Below, one piece after another: positions 35,505 through 44,829 of a DNA stretch of 64,000 nucleotides. Each line of letters starts with the position of its first letter. The stretch's first letter is position 1. The notes beneath the pieces are model-generated. The model was given only the letters and a program-made list of their open reading frames with translations, did no database searches and was not told the origin of the DNA. Source of the DNA: Prevotella sp. (GTDB taxonomy: Bacteria > Bacteroidota > Bacteroidia > Bacteroidales > Bacteroidaceae); NCBI GenBank assembly GCA_017410365.1, contig JAFQQY010000009.1, positions 1 to 64,000 on the forward strand. Direction: 5' to 3'. The translations under genes and the position numbers were made by a program.

Positions 35505-38459
35505 TTAGAATCGAGGTCCGCCGAAACCGCCGCCACGCATGCCACCGCCGCCGAAACCTCCACGTCCTCCACGTCCGCCGCGCATGCCAGGACCGCCCTC
35601 CTGCATTCCCTCGCGCGCCTGTCGGCCGCCGAATATGTTAAGGCGATAGTTCACCGTGAGCATGGCATAGCTGTTTATAGAGTTGTTCCATGTATCGGTA
35701 CGTCCCATAGCACTGATGTTACGGCTGAAGTTAGACAATTCGCGCAAGAGGTCGTGGAACTGAAGACTCACGGAGAGGGTCTTTTTCAAGAAGTGCTGGC
35801 TCACTTGAACGTTCCAAATCAGTTCGTTGGTGTTTACCGACTCGTCGCTGAATCCTCTACGGCTGTTCATGTTCAGGTCGGTAGCGAGCTGTGTGCCCCA
35901 AGGCATGTCGATGCGTGTATTAAAACCGTAGGTGTACATCCATGTGTCGAGGTTGGCATTTGGCTGCAACTCGTTCTCGGCATGGTTGTATCTCACCGAA
36001 CCAGCTACTTCAAACTCTATCCACTCGTTGCGGTAGCTACCGCCTAGACGCTCAGAGATAGAGAGGTCGCGGGTGTAGTTCTTCTGCGAGTCAGAATTTC
36101 GGTTCAGGCTTACATAACCCACGTTGTTGGCATATCTGATGTCGGTAGATGTGTTCACGTTGAATGTGCTCAGCGTGTCGAGAGCCGTATTCAGGGTGAA
36201 GTTACCGCTAATGTTCCAGTTGCCGTTGATGTTTTCTGGACGAGTCAGGCGTCCGCCCGTCTCAGGGTTGTAGGTCACCTTGCGAGCCACGCTGTTCGAT
36301 GTGGTGCTGAAGTTGACGAAGGCATAGAGGCTCGTCATGTATCGCTCCCAATAGTTGTTATAGCGCAGGTTCATGTTGTTTGTGAACGAAGGTTTCAATC
36401 CCGGATTACCGGTAGAGATGTTCAGCGGGTCGCTATTGTCGGTAATTGGCAACAGGTCGGTCATGCTCGGATGGCCTGTGTTACCGCGGTATGTAAATCG
36501 CAACTGACTCACGTTTGAAATCTTCCAACGGAAGTTGGCAGTTGGCGTGATGTTCGTGATGTTTCTCGACGTAACGGTATCTATGTTCTGATAGCGATAT
36601 GTGAAGTCGTTCTTCTGCGGAATCACGTTCACACCCACGTTGAAGTTGTATGCAGGACGTATGACGCGCAACATGAGTTCTATCTCGTGTATGTAGTTTT
36701 CGTACTTAGAGAAACGGCTCAGTTTTTCGTCGCGGTAGTCGTTGTAGTCGCCTGTAATATATGAGAAGTAGTCGTCCCAGTTGCGGTATGTTGGATTCCA
36801 GGTACCGAAGTCGAAATTGTATGGCGGGTTACTGAAATCGTATGTCGAGCGGTCGCTCTTTGTCAGCTGGTATCTGAACTGATAACTGAACTGGAGGAAT
36901 GTGGCCGGCAATATAGGTTCGCTATATGTAAAGCGTGCACTATAGTTCCAGTTCTTTGTTGGGGTGAGGTTGAATCTGTTTGTCTGATATGTAGAGTCGC
37001 CCGTACCGAGATAGTTCATGAGTTGATAGAGAGTAACGTCGTTGGTTGATGAGCTCTTGTTCTCGCCCTCGCTATAGTTGGCATCTGCGCGCAAGGTGAG
37101 GTTGCGTCCGTTGTTGCCCAGACGACGGTTAAACTGGAACATACCGCCGAAGTTCTTGTTCTCGCTATAATTGAGCGAGCGGTTTGAGCGGCTGTTTATT
37201 ATCACCGAGTCGTCTCTGAGCATAGTCAGTTCTGTGAGCGAGAGGTTCAGCGGGTCGGTAACGTAGAGATAAGGGTCTTGGTTGAACGATGAAGAAGCGC
37301 TCTTGCCTCTTCCGTCATTGGTAGAATAGCTGAACGACGGACGGAACATGATATTGGTCATCGTGTCGGGCATCCACTCCAGGCGCATCTGTCCGTTCCA
37401 GCTGTTGCCGCGCGAATAGTTATTGTTTACGTTGTTAGAGAAAGATCCCACGGTACTTACGAAGTTTTCTGATGAAGAACGTGAGTAGGTGTCACCGTCG
37501 CTATGGTTCCAGCGTATGCTTCCGCTCAGCTTCAGTTTCTTGGTGTCATAGTTCACGTTCACGCCAGCCATCTTGCTTGCCTGCAAACCGGCACCTCCTC
37601 CGCCGAATCGTCCGCGTCCTCCGCCGAAGCCACGGTCGTTCACGTTGTTGGCATTGCCCATACCCATTATCTTCAGGTCGCTGTTGAAGCTTCCCACGAA
37701 GGCACGACCAGTGTAGCGGTCTTCCGTACCAATGCCGCCGTAGAAGTTTGACAGGAATCCGCGATTCATGCCGCGCTTGATGCCGAAGTCGAGCACCGTC
37801 TGTTCGTTGCCGTCGTCGATGCCAGAGACGCGTGCCAGGTCACTCTTCTCGTCGTAGGCCTTAATCTTTTCGATGATAGACGTTGGCAGGTTCTTCATGG
37901 CTGTCTTTGTGTCACCGGTCATGAACTCCTTGCCATCCACGAGAATCTTCTTCACTTCCTTTCCGTTGATGGTTATCTTTCCGTTGTCATCGACCTGTGC
38001 ACCTGGCAAGCGCTTCACCAGTTCCTCGACTACCGAGCCTTCCGGTGTACGATAGGCACCTGCATTATATATAAAGGTATCTGCCTTGACCGTCACTTTG
38101 GTAAGGTTCTTTGTCACGGTGGCACCTTCAAGCATTATAGCGTCTGACTTCATGGCAATAGCACCTAATGCAACATCTTTCTTGTTCTCGATAGTCACGT
38201 TGCGGAAAACATCCTTATATCCAACACTCGTTATGCGCAGGATATAGTTGCCCTTCGACGGAGCCTGAACAGAGAAGGCACCAGTCTCAGAGGTAACGAC
38301 ACCCTTCACCAGCGAGCTGTCGCTCTTGAGCAGTCTTACGGTGGTCATCACCATGGCTTCCTTCGTATCATTATCAACAACTGTACCCGTTACCTTTCTT
38401 TGGGCACAAACAGAAAGCGTTGCCATTGTCACGGCAAACAAAATTAGAAGTCTTTTCAT
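35505..38459 (-). CDS. outer-membrane beta-barrel / TonB receptor-like protein
   Basis: The 984-residue protein has a signal peptide (ending VCAQ, about 19), a carboxypeptidase-regulatory-like domain (about 22-100; VTGTVVDNDTKEAMVMTTVR), a plug-like region (about 115-210; VEELVKRLPGAQVDDNGKI, KKILVDGKEFMTGD) and a large barrel (OMP_b-brl_3 type). There is no obvious SusD partner. The C-terminus is a ~35-residue Gly/Arg/Met tail (GGRGGRGGFGGG-like). It belongs to the SusC-like but non-SusCD group. An AAC-N16-CGTC promoter at 38494-38519 suggests ECF control. Confidence 0.9.
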   Translation of the reverse strand: MKRLLILFAVTMATLSVCAQRKVTGTVVDNDTKEAMVMTTVRLLKSDSSLVKGVVTSETGAFSVQAPSKGNYILRITSVGYKDVFRNVTIENKKDVALGAIAMKSDAIMLEGATVTKNLTKVTVKADTFIYNAGAYRTPEGSVVEELVKRLPGAQVDDNGKITINGKEVKKILVDGKEFMTGDTKTAMKNLPTSIIEKIKAYDEKSDLARVSGIDDGNEQTVLDFGIKRGMNRGFLSNFYGGIGTEDRYTGRAFVGSFNSDLKIMGMGNANNVNDRGFGGGRGRFGGGGAGLQASKMAGVNVNYDTKKLKLSGSIRWNHSDGDTYSRSSSENFVSTVGSFSNNVNNNYSRGNSWNGQMRLEWMPDTMTNIMFRPSFSYSTNDGRGKSASSSFNQDPYLYVTDPLNLSLTELTMLRDDSVIINSRSNRSLNYSENKNFGGMFQFNRRLGNNGRNLTLRADANYSEGENKSSSTNDVTLYQLMNYLGTGDSTYQTNRFNLTPTKNWNYSARFTYSEPILPATFLQFSYQFRYQLTKSDRSTYDFSNPPYNFDFGTWNPTYRNWDDYFSYITGDYNDYRDEKLSRFSKYENYIHEIELMLRVIRPAYNFNVGVNVIPQKNDFTYRYQNIDTVTSRNITNITPTANFRWKISNVSQLRFTYRGNTGHPSMTDLLPITDNSDPLNISTGNPGLKPSFTNNMNLRYNNYWERYMTSLYAFVNFSTTSNSVARKVTYNPETGGRLTRPENINGNWNISGNFTLNTALDTLSTFNVNTSTDIRYANNVGYVSLNRNSDSQKNYTRDLSISERLGGSYRNEWIEFEVAGSVRYNHAENELQPNANLDTWMYTYGFNTRIDMPWGTQLATDLNMNSRRGFSDESVNTNELIWNVQVSQHFLKKTLSVSLQFHDLLRELSNFSRNISAMGRTDTWNNSINSYAMLTVNYRLNIFGGRQAREGMQEGGPGMRGGRGGRGGFGGGGMRGGGFGGPRF

Positions 38460-38493
38460 TTATTTCCTGAAACTTTGATTTGTCTTAATCTAA

Positions 38494-38530
38494 GACGAAA
38501 CAGAACAAGAAAAGTTTAATCGGGAACGAA
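38494..38530 (-). promoter_or_regulatory. ECF-type promoter of the OMP gene
   Basis: On the minus strand TCGTTnnnGATTAAACTTTT, with AAC followed after 16 nt by CGTC (38494-38497), lies 35 nt before the start. The same blocks with the same spacing occur before the gene at 54298-54768. AAC/CGTC with 16-17 nt between is the classic ECF sigma signature. Confidence 0.65.
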
Positions 38531-38589
38531 AAATTATTGTACTTTCGACAATTATTCTGCATTTTTCATCCTAATAACCCATTTTTTTA

Positions 38590-38597
38590 TACCTTTG
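38590..38597 (+). promoter_or_regulatory. -7 element of aroB
   Basis: TACCTTTG matches TAnnTTTG, 12 nt before the ATG at 38610. It covers the in-frame TTG at 38595, which rules that codon out as the start. No clear -33 TTG is seen. Confidence 0.55.
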
Positions 38598-38609
38598 CAT
38601 CACAGAAAT

Positions 38610-39659
38610 ATGGAAAAGCAAAAGGTTATCATATCAAGGGAACTGCACGCTTCGCTCGCCGAGGCCATTGCAGAGTGCAAACATGACAGGCTTTTCGTGC
38701 TTGTCGATGAGACGACAGACAAGGTGTGCCTACCGCTCATAGAGCACTTCGAGTGCATGAAGGGCGCACAGAAGATTGTTATCGGAGCCACCGACAACAA
38801 CAAGACCCTGGAGTCGATTGCCCACGTCTGGAGCGAACTGGGACGCATGGGCGCTACCCGCCACTCACTGATGGTCAACCTGGGCGGCGGAATGATTACC
38901 GACCTGGGCGGATTTGCCGCATCTGCCTTCAAGCGGGGCATCCAGTTCATCAACATACCCACCACCCTGCTCTCCATGGTCGATGCATCGGTGGGAGGAA
39001 AGACGGGCATCAACTTCAACGGCCTTAAAAACGAGATTGGCGTGTTCAACAATGCCCAAAGCGTGATTCTCGACACGGTTTTTCTTGAGACGATGGACCG
39101 AGAGAACATGCTTTCGGGTTATGCCGAGATGCTGAAGCACGGACTTATCAACACTCGCGCAATGTGGGCAGAGCTTGTGGGCTTCGACATCGAGCGTCCC
39201 GACCTGAGCCAGTTGCAGAGGATGGTGGCTGAGTCGGTGGCGGTAAAGCAGCGCATCGTGACCAAAGACCCTACCGAGCGAGGCATACGCAAGGCGCTCA
39301 ACCTCGGCCACACCATCGGCCATGCCTACGAGTCGTTTGCCATGCGCCGCACGCCTGTGCTCCACGGTTATGCCGTGGCATGGGGCATCGTGTGCGAACT
39401 CTATCTCAGTGCGCTGAAGACGGGTTTCCCAACCGACGTGATGCATCAGACTGTGGCTTTCATCAAGGAGCACTACGGCAAAATGGAGATTACCTGCGAC
39501 GACTACCCCGAACTGCTTGAGCTGATGACTCATGACAAGAAGAACATTGGCACTACCATCAACTTCACCCTGTTGGGCGGCATCGGCGACATCATAATCA
39601 ACCAGACGGCGACCAAGGAGGAGATACAGGAAGCTCTCGACTTTTATAGGGAGTGCTGA
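38610..39659 (+). CDS. aroB: 3-dehydroquinate synthase
   Basis: From the ATG at 38610 the protein has 349 residues, the usual AroB length. It converts DAHP to 3-dehydroquinate in the shikimate pathway using NAD+ and a metal. Motifs are NLGGGMITDLGGFAAS, IPTTLLSMVDASVGGKTGIN, SGYAEMLKHGLI, the zinc ligands in LNLGHTIGHAYE and LHGYAVAWG. Chorismate from this pathway feeds menF downstream in the window, though the genes converge and are separately transcribed. Confidence 0.95.
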   Translation: MEKQKVIISRELHASLAEAIAECKHDRLFVLVDETTDKVCLPLIEHFECMKGAQKIVIGATDNNKTLESIAHVWSELGRMGATRHSLMVNLGGGMITDLGGFAASAFKRGIQFINIPTTLLSMVDASVGGKTGINFNGLKNEIGVFNNAQSVILDTVFLETMDRENMLSGYAEMLKHGLINTRAMWAELVGFDIERPDLSQLQRMVAESVAVKQRIVTKDPTERGIRKALNLGHTIGHAYESFAMRRTPVLHGYAVAWGIVCELYLSALKTGFPTDVMHQTVAFIKEHYGKMEITCDDYPELLELMTHDKKNIGTTINFTLLGGIGDIIINQTATKEEIQEALDFYREC

Positions 39660-39695
39660 ACCTCACAATTCGGTATCAATAAAACAAAGTTTTTT

Positions 39696-39733
39696 ACCAA
39701 TTAAGCGAATTATTATAGATTCGCTTAATTGGT
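39696..39733. terminator. perfect 15-bp hairpin between aroB and menE
   Basis: ACCAATTAAGCGAAT (39696-39710) and ATTCGCTTAATTGGT (39719-39733) pair perfectly around an 8-nt loop. No long T-run follows on either strand (an A-rich GGTAAAAAACTTTG on the minus side), so it is a probable bidirectional barrier between converging genes. Confidence 0.6.
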
Positions 39734-39784
39734 GAAATTTGTGGTTTGTTATGACAGAGCCCAGGGGTGAGGCTCCTCTCATCT

Positions 39785-40894
39785 CTAAAGATACAAGCTG
39801 ATATCCCTGCGCGGCTTGCCCGTCTCGGTCATCAGAATATGGGCAACCGGGAGATAGCGGCGGGGCTGCCAGTACTTGGGCAGAACGGCTTGGCAGATGC
39901 TCTGGACACTTGCGCCGAGGAAGTCATCCTCGTACACCAGCGCCACCACCTCACCAAACTTGGGGTCGGTGACCTTTGTTATTATAAAGGGCATGCTAAG
40001 ATGCGGGCGAAGGAGTAGCTCCACCTCCTCGGCATGAATCTTTATGCCTCCGCTATTGATGACATTGTCTTTGCGACCGACGATACGGAAGCGGCGACCG
40101 TCGGGATGTAGCTGGGCGCAGTCGTTGGTAACCAGCGTTTCGGCACACACGCCCGGGGCATCGATTACGAGGCAGCCATCGCCGTTGAGCGAGACGTGAA
40201 CGTCGGGGAAGGGGGTGTAATAACCTCCCCCGTCCCCTCCGAAGGAGGGGGGATTAGAAGCCAAGCAAACAATATCCTTGTTAAGCCCAATCTCCCCTCC
40301 TTCGGAGGGGCTGGGGGAGGTTCCATTTATTCTCCTCAGAGCAATATGCGAGAGCGTTTCGGTCATGCCGTAGGTGCTCCACACGGCATTGGGAAACAGA
40401 CGCAGCTCTGCCTCCAAAGCCTCGTCGATGGCTCCGCCGCCAATTATCAGGTGCTTTACCTGCATCAGCTGCTCGCGTTCCTCCGGTACCTGAAGGGTGT
40501 TATAGACTTGCATGGGGGTCATGGCGGCGAAGGAGAAAGCCCCCTCCTGCCTCCCCCTTGGGGGAGGTTCTGATAAACTGCCTTCGTTAATCGTTAAACG
40601 CTCAACGTTAATCGTTGAAAGAGGATGCCCGCTCGGTTCCACGCAAACGAGGTTGAGCCCCCACTCTATCGCCCTTACCGCCATCATCTTGCCGGCGATG
40701 TAGTCGAGCGAGAGGCAGAGCAAGGCGGTGTCGCCCCGCTTCAAACCGAGAAAGCGACAGGTGGTGCGGGCAGAGTGAGCCATGCGCTTCTTCTCCACCC
40801 AAATGGGTTTGGGTTTGCCCGTAGAGCCGCTGGTGTGCACCAGCATGCGGTCGGAGCCGTTGTTCCATTCGTCTAAAAATTCCTTGAAATCCAT
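39785..40894 (-). CDS. menE: O-succinylbenzoate-CoA ligase
   Basis: From the ATG at 40894 the protein has 369 residues. It activates O-succinylbenzoate with ATP and CoA for MenB. The ANL-superfamily motifs are present: TSGSTGKPKP (21-30), STYGMTETLSH (173-183), RFRIVGRKDN (268-277) and GGIKIHAEEVE (282-292). Two in-frame stretches look foreign: about 92-118 (with EPPPRGRQEGA) and about 191-225 (SPSPSEGGEIG to NPPSFGGDGGG). Both are encoded by REP and minisatellite sequences found elsewhere in intergenic DNA. They lie between motifs, so activity may survive. The start overlaps menC by 22 nt. Confidence 0.9.
   Translation of the reverse strand: MDFKEFLDEWNNGSDRMLVHTSGSTGKPKPIWVEKKRMAHSARTTCRFLGLKRGDTALLCLSLDYIAGKMMAVRAIEWGLNLVCVEPSGHPLSTINVERLTINEGSLSEPPPRGRQEGAFSFAAMTPMQVYNTLQVPEEREQLMQVKHLIIGGGAIDEALEAELRLFPNAVWSTYGMTETLSHIALRRINGTSPSPSEGGEIGLNKDIVCLASNPPSFGGDGGGYYTPFPDVHVSLNGDGCLVIDAPGVCAETLVTNDCAQLHPDGRRFRIVGRKDNVINSGGIKIHAEEVELLLRPHLSMPFIITKVTDPKFGEVVALVYEDDFLGASVQSICQAVLPKYWQPRRYLPVAHILMTETGKPRRDISLYL
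40222..40322. repeat. REPIN-like element inside menE
   Basis: A 101-bp element has ~30-bp inverted ends: AACCTCCCCCGTCCCCTCCG at the left and the inverse complement (CGGAGGGGCTGGGGGAGGTT) at the right, each with its own CCCCTCC/GGAGGGG palindrome. It encodes about residues 191-225 of MenE. Confidence 0.85.
40539..40621 (-). repeat. REP palindrome and CGTTAATCGTT minisatellite inside menE
   Basis: CCTCCCCCTTGGGGGAGG (about 40550-40567) and the AACGATTAACG/AACGTTGAGCG units (40585-40618) encode about residues 92-118 of MenE. Confidence 0.8.
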
Positions 40895-42009
40895 AGTGCG
40901 TTGTCGCGTATCTCGAGCGGCAGGTCGATGTTGTCGGTAAAGAGTTGTCCGGTACCAAGTCCTTGGGGCATGGTGATATTGTCGCCATAAACATCGGCGG
41001 TGAACTGCGCTATGGCATTGAGACCGATGTTGCTCTCCAGCGCACTGGTAATCCACGAGCCGATGCCCATGTCGCGCGCTATGCCTATCCACTCGCGACA
41101 GCCCTGCATGCCGCCGTGCAACGATGGTTTGAGCACGATATGCGCGGGCTTTATGATGTTGAGCACGTGGCGCTTCATCTCAGGCATGTTGACTCCTATG
41201 AGCTCCTCGTCGAGGGCTATGGGCAGAGGCGATTCGCGACAAAGTTCTGCCATGAACGCCCATTGCTTGGTCTTGATGGGTTGCTCAATGGAGTGGATGG
41301 AGTATTGCGATAGGAGTTCGAGCTTGTAGAGTGCCTCGTCGAAGGAGAATCCGCCGTTGGCATCGAGACGAATCTGAAGTTCCTTTGCCGAGAAGCGCTT
41401 GCGTATGCTTCTGACCATGTCAAGTTCCTGTTCGAAGTCAATGGCACCAATTTTCAGTTTGATGCAACGGTAGCCCTGGCCGATTTTCTCGTCTATGCGC
41501 TTCATCATCTCCTCGTAGCTGCCCATCCACACAAGTCCGTTGATGGGTATGCCACGCTCGCCTCGGGTGAAGGCGTTGTTGAAGAGGATTAGCCCCCTCC
41601 TAGCCTCGCCGAGGGGAAATGCCTCTCCCCCCGCCCTCTCCTTGGAGAGGGAGCTATTGTCTTCACTCCTACACTCCTGAACTCCTGAACTCCTTAAGAG
41701 CGATGAGCGTTGAGCGTTGAGCGATGAGAGCGCCGTTTCAAGGCCGAAGAGCATAGAGGGGTACGGGCGCATGACGTTGTAGTCGATTTGTCCCTCCTGT
41801 TCGAACTTGTCGCAGAGGGCGCGCAGGGTTTTCTCGTATTCGGGTATGTCGTCGCAACTAAGTCCTGGCAACGGTGCACACTCGCCTATGCCGGTATGCT
41901 GGCCGTCGGTAAGCTCTATCATCCACGACTTGCGCTCGGTATATACTCCGCGCGACGTTCCTGCCGGTTGGCAGAAGTGGAAGGTTCTGGGGGTGATGGT
42001 TATTTTCAT
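40873..42009 (-). CDS. menC: O-succinylbenzoate synthase
   Basis: The 378-residue enolase-superfamily enzyme dehydrates SHCHC to O-succinylbenzoate. Catalytic residues are in place: Lys184/Lys186 (CIKLKIG), Asp216 (RLDANGG), Glu242 (SIEQPI), Asp267 (IALDEE) and Lys294 (VLKPSLHGG). Residues about 94-139 (through [25 protein letters not shown]) do not resemble the family as I know it and are encoded by a REP palindrome plus GGAGTTCAGG and GCTCAACGCT units. The insertion lies between the capping domain and the barrel. All active-site residues lie outside it, so the enzyme may still work. It is between menB and menE. Confidence 0.9.
   Translation of the reverse strand: MKITITPRTFHFCQPAGTSRGVYTERKSWMIELTDGQHTGIGECAPLPGLSCDDIPEYEKTLRALCDKFEQEGQIDYNVMRPYPSMLFGLETALSSLNAQRSSLLRSSGVQECRSEDNSSLSKERAGGEAFPLGEARRGLILFNNAFTRGERGIPINGLVWMGSYEEMMKRIDEKIGQGYRCIKLKIGAIDFEQELDMVRSIRKRFSAKELQIRLDANGGFSFDEALYKLELLSQYSIHSIEQPIKTKQWAFMAELCRESPLPIALDEELIGVNMPEMKRHVLNIIKPAHIVLKPSLHGGMQGCREWIGIARDMGIGSWITSALESNIGLNAIAQFTADVYGDNITMPQGLGTGQLFTDNIDLPLEIRDNALWISRNF
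41593..41730 (-). repeat. composite repeat inside menC
   Basis: On the coding strand: GCTCATCGCTC units, AAGGAGTTCAGGAGTTCAGG with GAGTGTAGGAGTGAAGAC, then CCCTCTCCAAGGAGAGGG and CCCCTCGGCGAGG palindromic parts. It has the same order as the intergenic composites but is read through in frame. Confidence 0.85.
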
Positions 42010-42025
42010 TTTTGATATTTTTTAA

Positions 42026-42172
42026 AGGGTTAAGGGGGAATGGGGCGATAGGGAACTATAGGAAACTCTAGGAAGCACTAGGAAGCACTAGGAAACTTTA
42101 GGAGACTATGGCCAAACTCCCCTCCTTTGGAGGGGCAGGGGAAGTCTTCAATTTTTCAATCCTTCAATTCTA
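42026..42172 (+). repeat. TAGGAAGCACTAGGAA minisatellite plus REP
   Basis: About six units of TAGGAAnnnYTAGGAA-type (11 bp) at 42050-42110 are followed by CCCCTCCTTTGGAGGGGCAG, GTCTTCAATTTTTCAATCC. It fills the gap between menB and menC. Confidence 0.8.
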
Positions 42173-42174
42173 AA

Positions 42175-42996
42175 TCACGGCAGCTTCGGATATTTCTTGA
42201 AGTCGGGCTTGCGCTTTTCGAGGAACGCTTTGCCACCCTCCTGAGCCTCATCGAGGAAGTAGTAGAGCATGGTACAGTCGCCAGCCAGTTCTTGAATACC
42301 CGCCTGGCCGTCTAGCTCGGCGTTCAATCCCGCCTTTATCATTCGAAGAGCCAACGGCGAGCGCTCCATCATCGTCTCCGCCCACTCCACGCACTCGTCT
42401 TCCAGTCGGTCGAAGGGCACTACCTTGTTGACCATGCCCATGCGCTCTGCCTCCTCAGCCGAGTACTGGCGGCACATGAACCATATCTCGCGCGCCTTCT
42501 TCTGACCGACGATACGGGCAAGGTAGGAGGCACCGAAACCGGCATCGAACGAACCCACCTTAGGACCTGTCTGACCGAAGATGGCATTGTCACTGGCTAT
42601 GGTGAGGTCGCACATGAGATGAAGCACATGGCCGCCACCGATGGCGAAGCCGTTGACCATGGCGATGACAGGTTTGGGCAAGCGGCGTATCTGCATCTGC
42701 ACATCGAGCACGCTGAGACGCGGCACGCCGTCTTCGTCGATATATCCGCCATGACCCTTCACGTTCATGTCGCCACCGGCACAGAAGGCCTTGTCGCCGG
42801 CACCGGTGAGGATAACGACGCTGATGTCTTGCATCTCACGACACATGGAGAATGCCTGCGACAACTCCCATGTGGTCTTTGGCGTGAACGCGTTACGATA
42901 GCGCGGACGGTTGATGGTTATCTTCGCTATGCCGTTGTATTCTTCAAAGAGGATTTCTTGGAAATCCTTGATTTTTTTCCATTGTCTTGTTTTCAT
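42175..42996 (-). CDS. menB: 1,4-dihydroxy-2-naphthoyl-CoA synthase
   Basis: From the ATG at 42996 the protein has 273 residues, the MenB length. The in-frame extension to 43089 runs through TAGGAAGTT repeats and is rejected. It is a crotonase-fold enzyme that closes the naphthoquinone ring. Motifs are [64 protein letters not shown] and the C-terminal [20 protein letters not shown]. It lies between menD and menC, separated on both sides by repeat blocks. Confidence 0.96.
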   Translation of the reverse strand: MKTRQWKKIKDFQEILFEEYNGIAKITINRPRYRNAFTPKTTWELSQAFSMCREMQDISVVILTGAGDKAFCAGGDMNVKGHGGYIDEDGVPRLSVLDVQMQIRRLPKPVIAMVNGFAIGGGHVLHLMCDLTIASDNAIFGQTGPKVGSFDAGFGASYLARIVGQKKAREIWFMCRQYSAEEAERMGMVNKVVPFDRLEDECVEWAETMMERSPLALRMIKAGLNAELDGQAGIQELAGDCTMLYYFLDEAQEGGKAFLEKRKPDFKKYPKLP

Positions 42997-43155
42997 ATTT
43001 TGTTTATTTTTAGGAAATTCTAGGAAGTTATAGGAAGCTCTAGGAAAACCTGGGAGCTTTAGAAACTTTGAAAATAAGCCCTCATCCAAAACATCTTTGG
43101 TTCCAAGCCCCTCTCCGAGGAGAGGGCGGGAGGAGAGGCTTTTCCTTCGGAGGGG
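42997..43155 (-). repeat. TAGGAAGTT minisatellite and REP between menB and menD
   Basis: TAGGAAATTCTAGGAAGTTA and TAGGAAGCTCTAGG units (43010-43050) precede CCCCTCTCCGAGGAGAGGGC and CCTTCGGAGGGGTTAGGGGA. The last part continues into the menD stop codon. Confidence 0.8.
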
Positions 43156-44829
43156 TTAGGGGAGGTTCCAATCATAGAACTCCTGCACCACCTGAGCGTC
43201 TATTTCGCCATCTGTAAACACCTCGAGGAGCATGGGGCGGGTGGTTTCGGCGGTGAGCAGGCGAACGACGCCAAGCTGCATATCGAGCATGGTGCTAGCC
43301 TTCAGATAACCGATATCGTTCTGCGTGCAGATGCCCTGTGCCGTGGTTGCATGTTGCGCCGCCACCATCGGCTCCGCCACAGGACTCTCACTAAGTCCGG
43401 GCAACGTACGGAAGATGGAACCGCCGCCGTTGTTGAGCAATAATATCCTCAGATTACCACGGAGACATTTGTTCCACATGGCGTTCTGATCGTAGAAGAA
43501 ACTCAGGTCGCCGATTACGCAGAATACCTTGCCGTCTGTACCAAGCGAATGGCCAGCGGCCGTAGATAGGCTCCCCTCGATGCCGTTGACGCCACGGTTG
43601 CAATACACATAGTGGTCGGCAAAGATATTCGCCAGGCGCACGGCACTACTGTTGGCATAGTGGACGTGGTAGTAGTAATCCATGTCTTCGAGTTGTTCCT
43701 CGAAATACTTCACCGTTGCCATCTGCGAATACGGCGGTTCATAGAGCATGGACTTGCGGGCGCTATCGGCAAGCAGTTCGTTCCAACGCGCAACGAAACT
43801 CCTGTCGTGCTTGACATGAGAATCGACTACAGGCATGTTCTTGATGAACTCTTCGGGCGTGGCCTTGAGCACGTGAGTGGCACTCATCGTCACGTCGTGA
43901 AGCTCTCCGTCAGGCGTCACCACCCACGTCTCCTTTGCCCTTGAGCGGCGTAGGAACTTGCGCAGGCGCTTGCTCACCACTGTGTCGCCCACGTATATAA
44001 TCATGTTAGGGAAATACTCTTCTTCGCGCCCCTCAATGGCACATAGCGCCTCATCTACATGGCAGATGCCGTCGATGGGATGAGAGAGCGACTCGTTCAC
44101 CACCACCGCCACCTTCTGCAAATTGGATATGCCCTCCTCTATGCCGCAATAGTCGGGAAGGCAATGCGTCTGACCGATGACCACCATCGCCTTGCGAGTA
44201 AGGCCTATCAAGCTGAGCAGCCACTGATAGAGCGTGCCAAAGCCATCAGCCTCGGCATAGCTTACCGGGGTGAAATCGGGCAGTTCTGCTACATCAAACT
44301 GAAAAAGCGGTTCGGTTATCGGCACGTTGATATGCACCGGACGACCTCCGTTTTTCACCGTCTCAAGCATCGCCTCGTTTATCATCCGCGCGCAATACCA
44401 CCGCTCTTCGTCGGTGGTTGGTTCTGGTAGCGACACGCTCTTGGCCACGAAGCGTCCGAGGGCGTCGGTTTGGGGCAATGTCTGTCCGTCCAACTGGTCT
44501 ATCCATTGAGGAGGGCGGTCGGCAGAGATTATAATCAGGGGGATATGTCTATAGTGAGCCTCTGCCACGGCAGGAGCCAGATTAAGAAGAGCCGTACCCG
44601 ACGTGACACAAACCGCCACGGGTTGGAAGTCGCACGACAAAGACAAGCCCAAGGCATAGAAGCCCGCCGAGCGCTCGTCGGTGACGGGATGACACTCTAT
44701 CTGGTGCGTCTCGTTAAGATTGTGCACGATGGCCGCATTACGGCTTCCCGGGCACACCACCGCATGCTTGACGCGATGTCTAAGCAAAAGCGATGTCAGT
44801 ATGTTTACATTTTCTTTATTGCAATACAT
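43156..44829 (-). CDS. menD: SEPHCHC synthase (2-oxoglutarate decarboxylase)
   Basis: The 557-residue ThDP enzyme joins isochorismate and 2-oxoglutarate. Motifs are HAVVCPGSRNAAIV, DERSAGFYALGLS, the ThDP-binding GDLSFFYDQNAMWNK and NGGGSIFRTLPG. The last three residues are Asn-Leu-Pro, with the stop TAA at 43156-43158 and the Pro, Leu and Asn codons in the REP palindrome, exactly as in purN. The start lies 25 nt inside menF. Confidence 0.95.
   Translation of the reverse strand: MYCNKENVNILTSLLLRHRVKHAVVCPGSRNAAIVHNLNETHQIECHPVTDERSAGFYALGLSLSCDFQPVAVCVTSGTALLNLAPAVAEAHYRHIPLIIISADRPPQWIDQLDGQTLPQTDALGRFVAKSVSLPEPTTDEERWYCARMINEAMLETVKNGGRPVHINVPITEPLFQFDVAELPDFTPVSYAEADGFGTLYQWLLSLIGLTRKAMVVIGQTHCLPDYCGIEEGISNLQKVAVVVNESLSHPIDGICHVDEALCAIEGREEEYFPNMIIYVGDTVVSKRLRKFLRRSRAKETWVVTPDGELHDVTMSATHVLKATPEEFIKNMPVVDSHVKHDRSFVARWNELLADSARKSMLYEPPYSQMATVKYFEEQLEDMDYYYHVHYANSSAVRLANIFADHYVYCNRGVNGIEGSLSTAAGHSLGTDGKVFCVIGDLSFFYDQNAMWNKCLRGNLRILLLNNGGGSIFRTLPGLSESPVAEPMVAAQHATTAQGICTQNDIGYLKASTMLDMQLGVVRLLTAETTRPMLLEVFTDGEIDAQVVQEFYDWNLP

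Noticed and set aside
40895..41092. Longer N-terminus for menE
   Set aside because: It would lie within menC in another frame; the ATG at 40894 gives a normal start close to the P-loop.
42997..43089. Longer N-terminus for menB
   Set aside because: The extra 31 codons are encoded by TAGGAAGTT repeats; the ATG at 42996 gives the family length.
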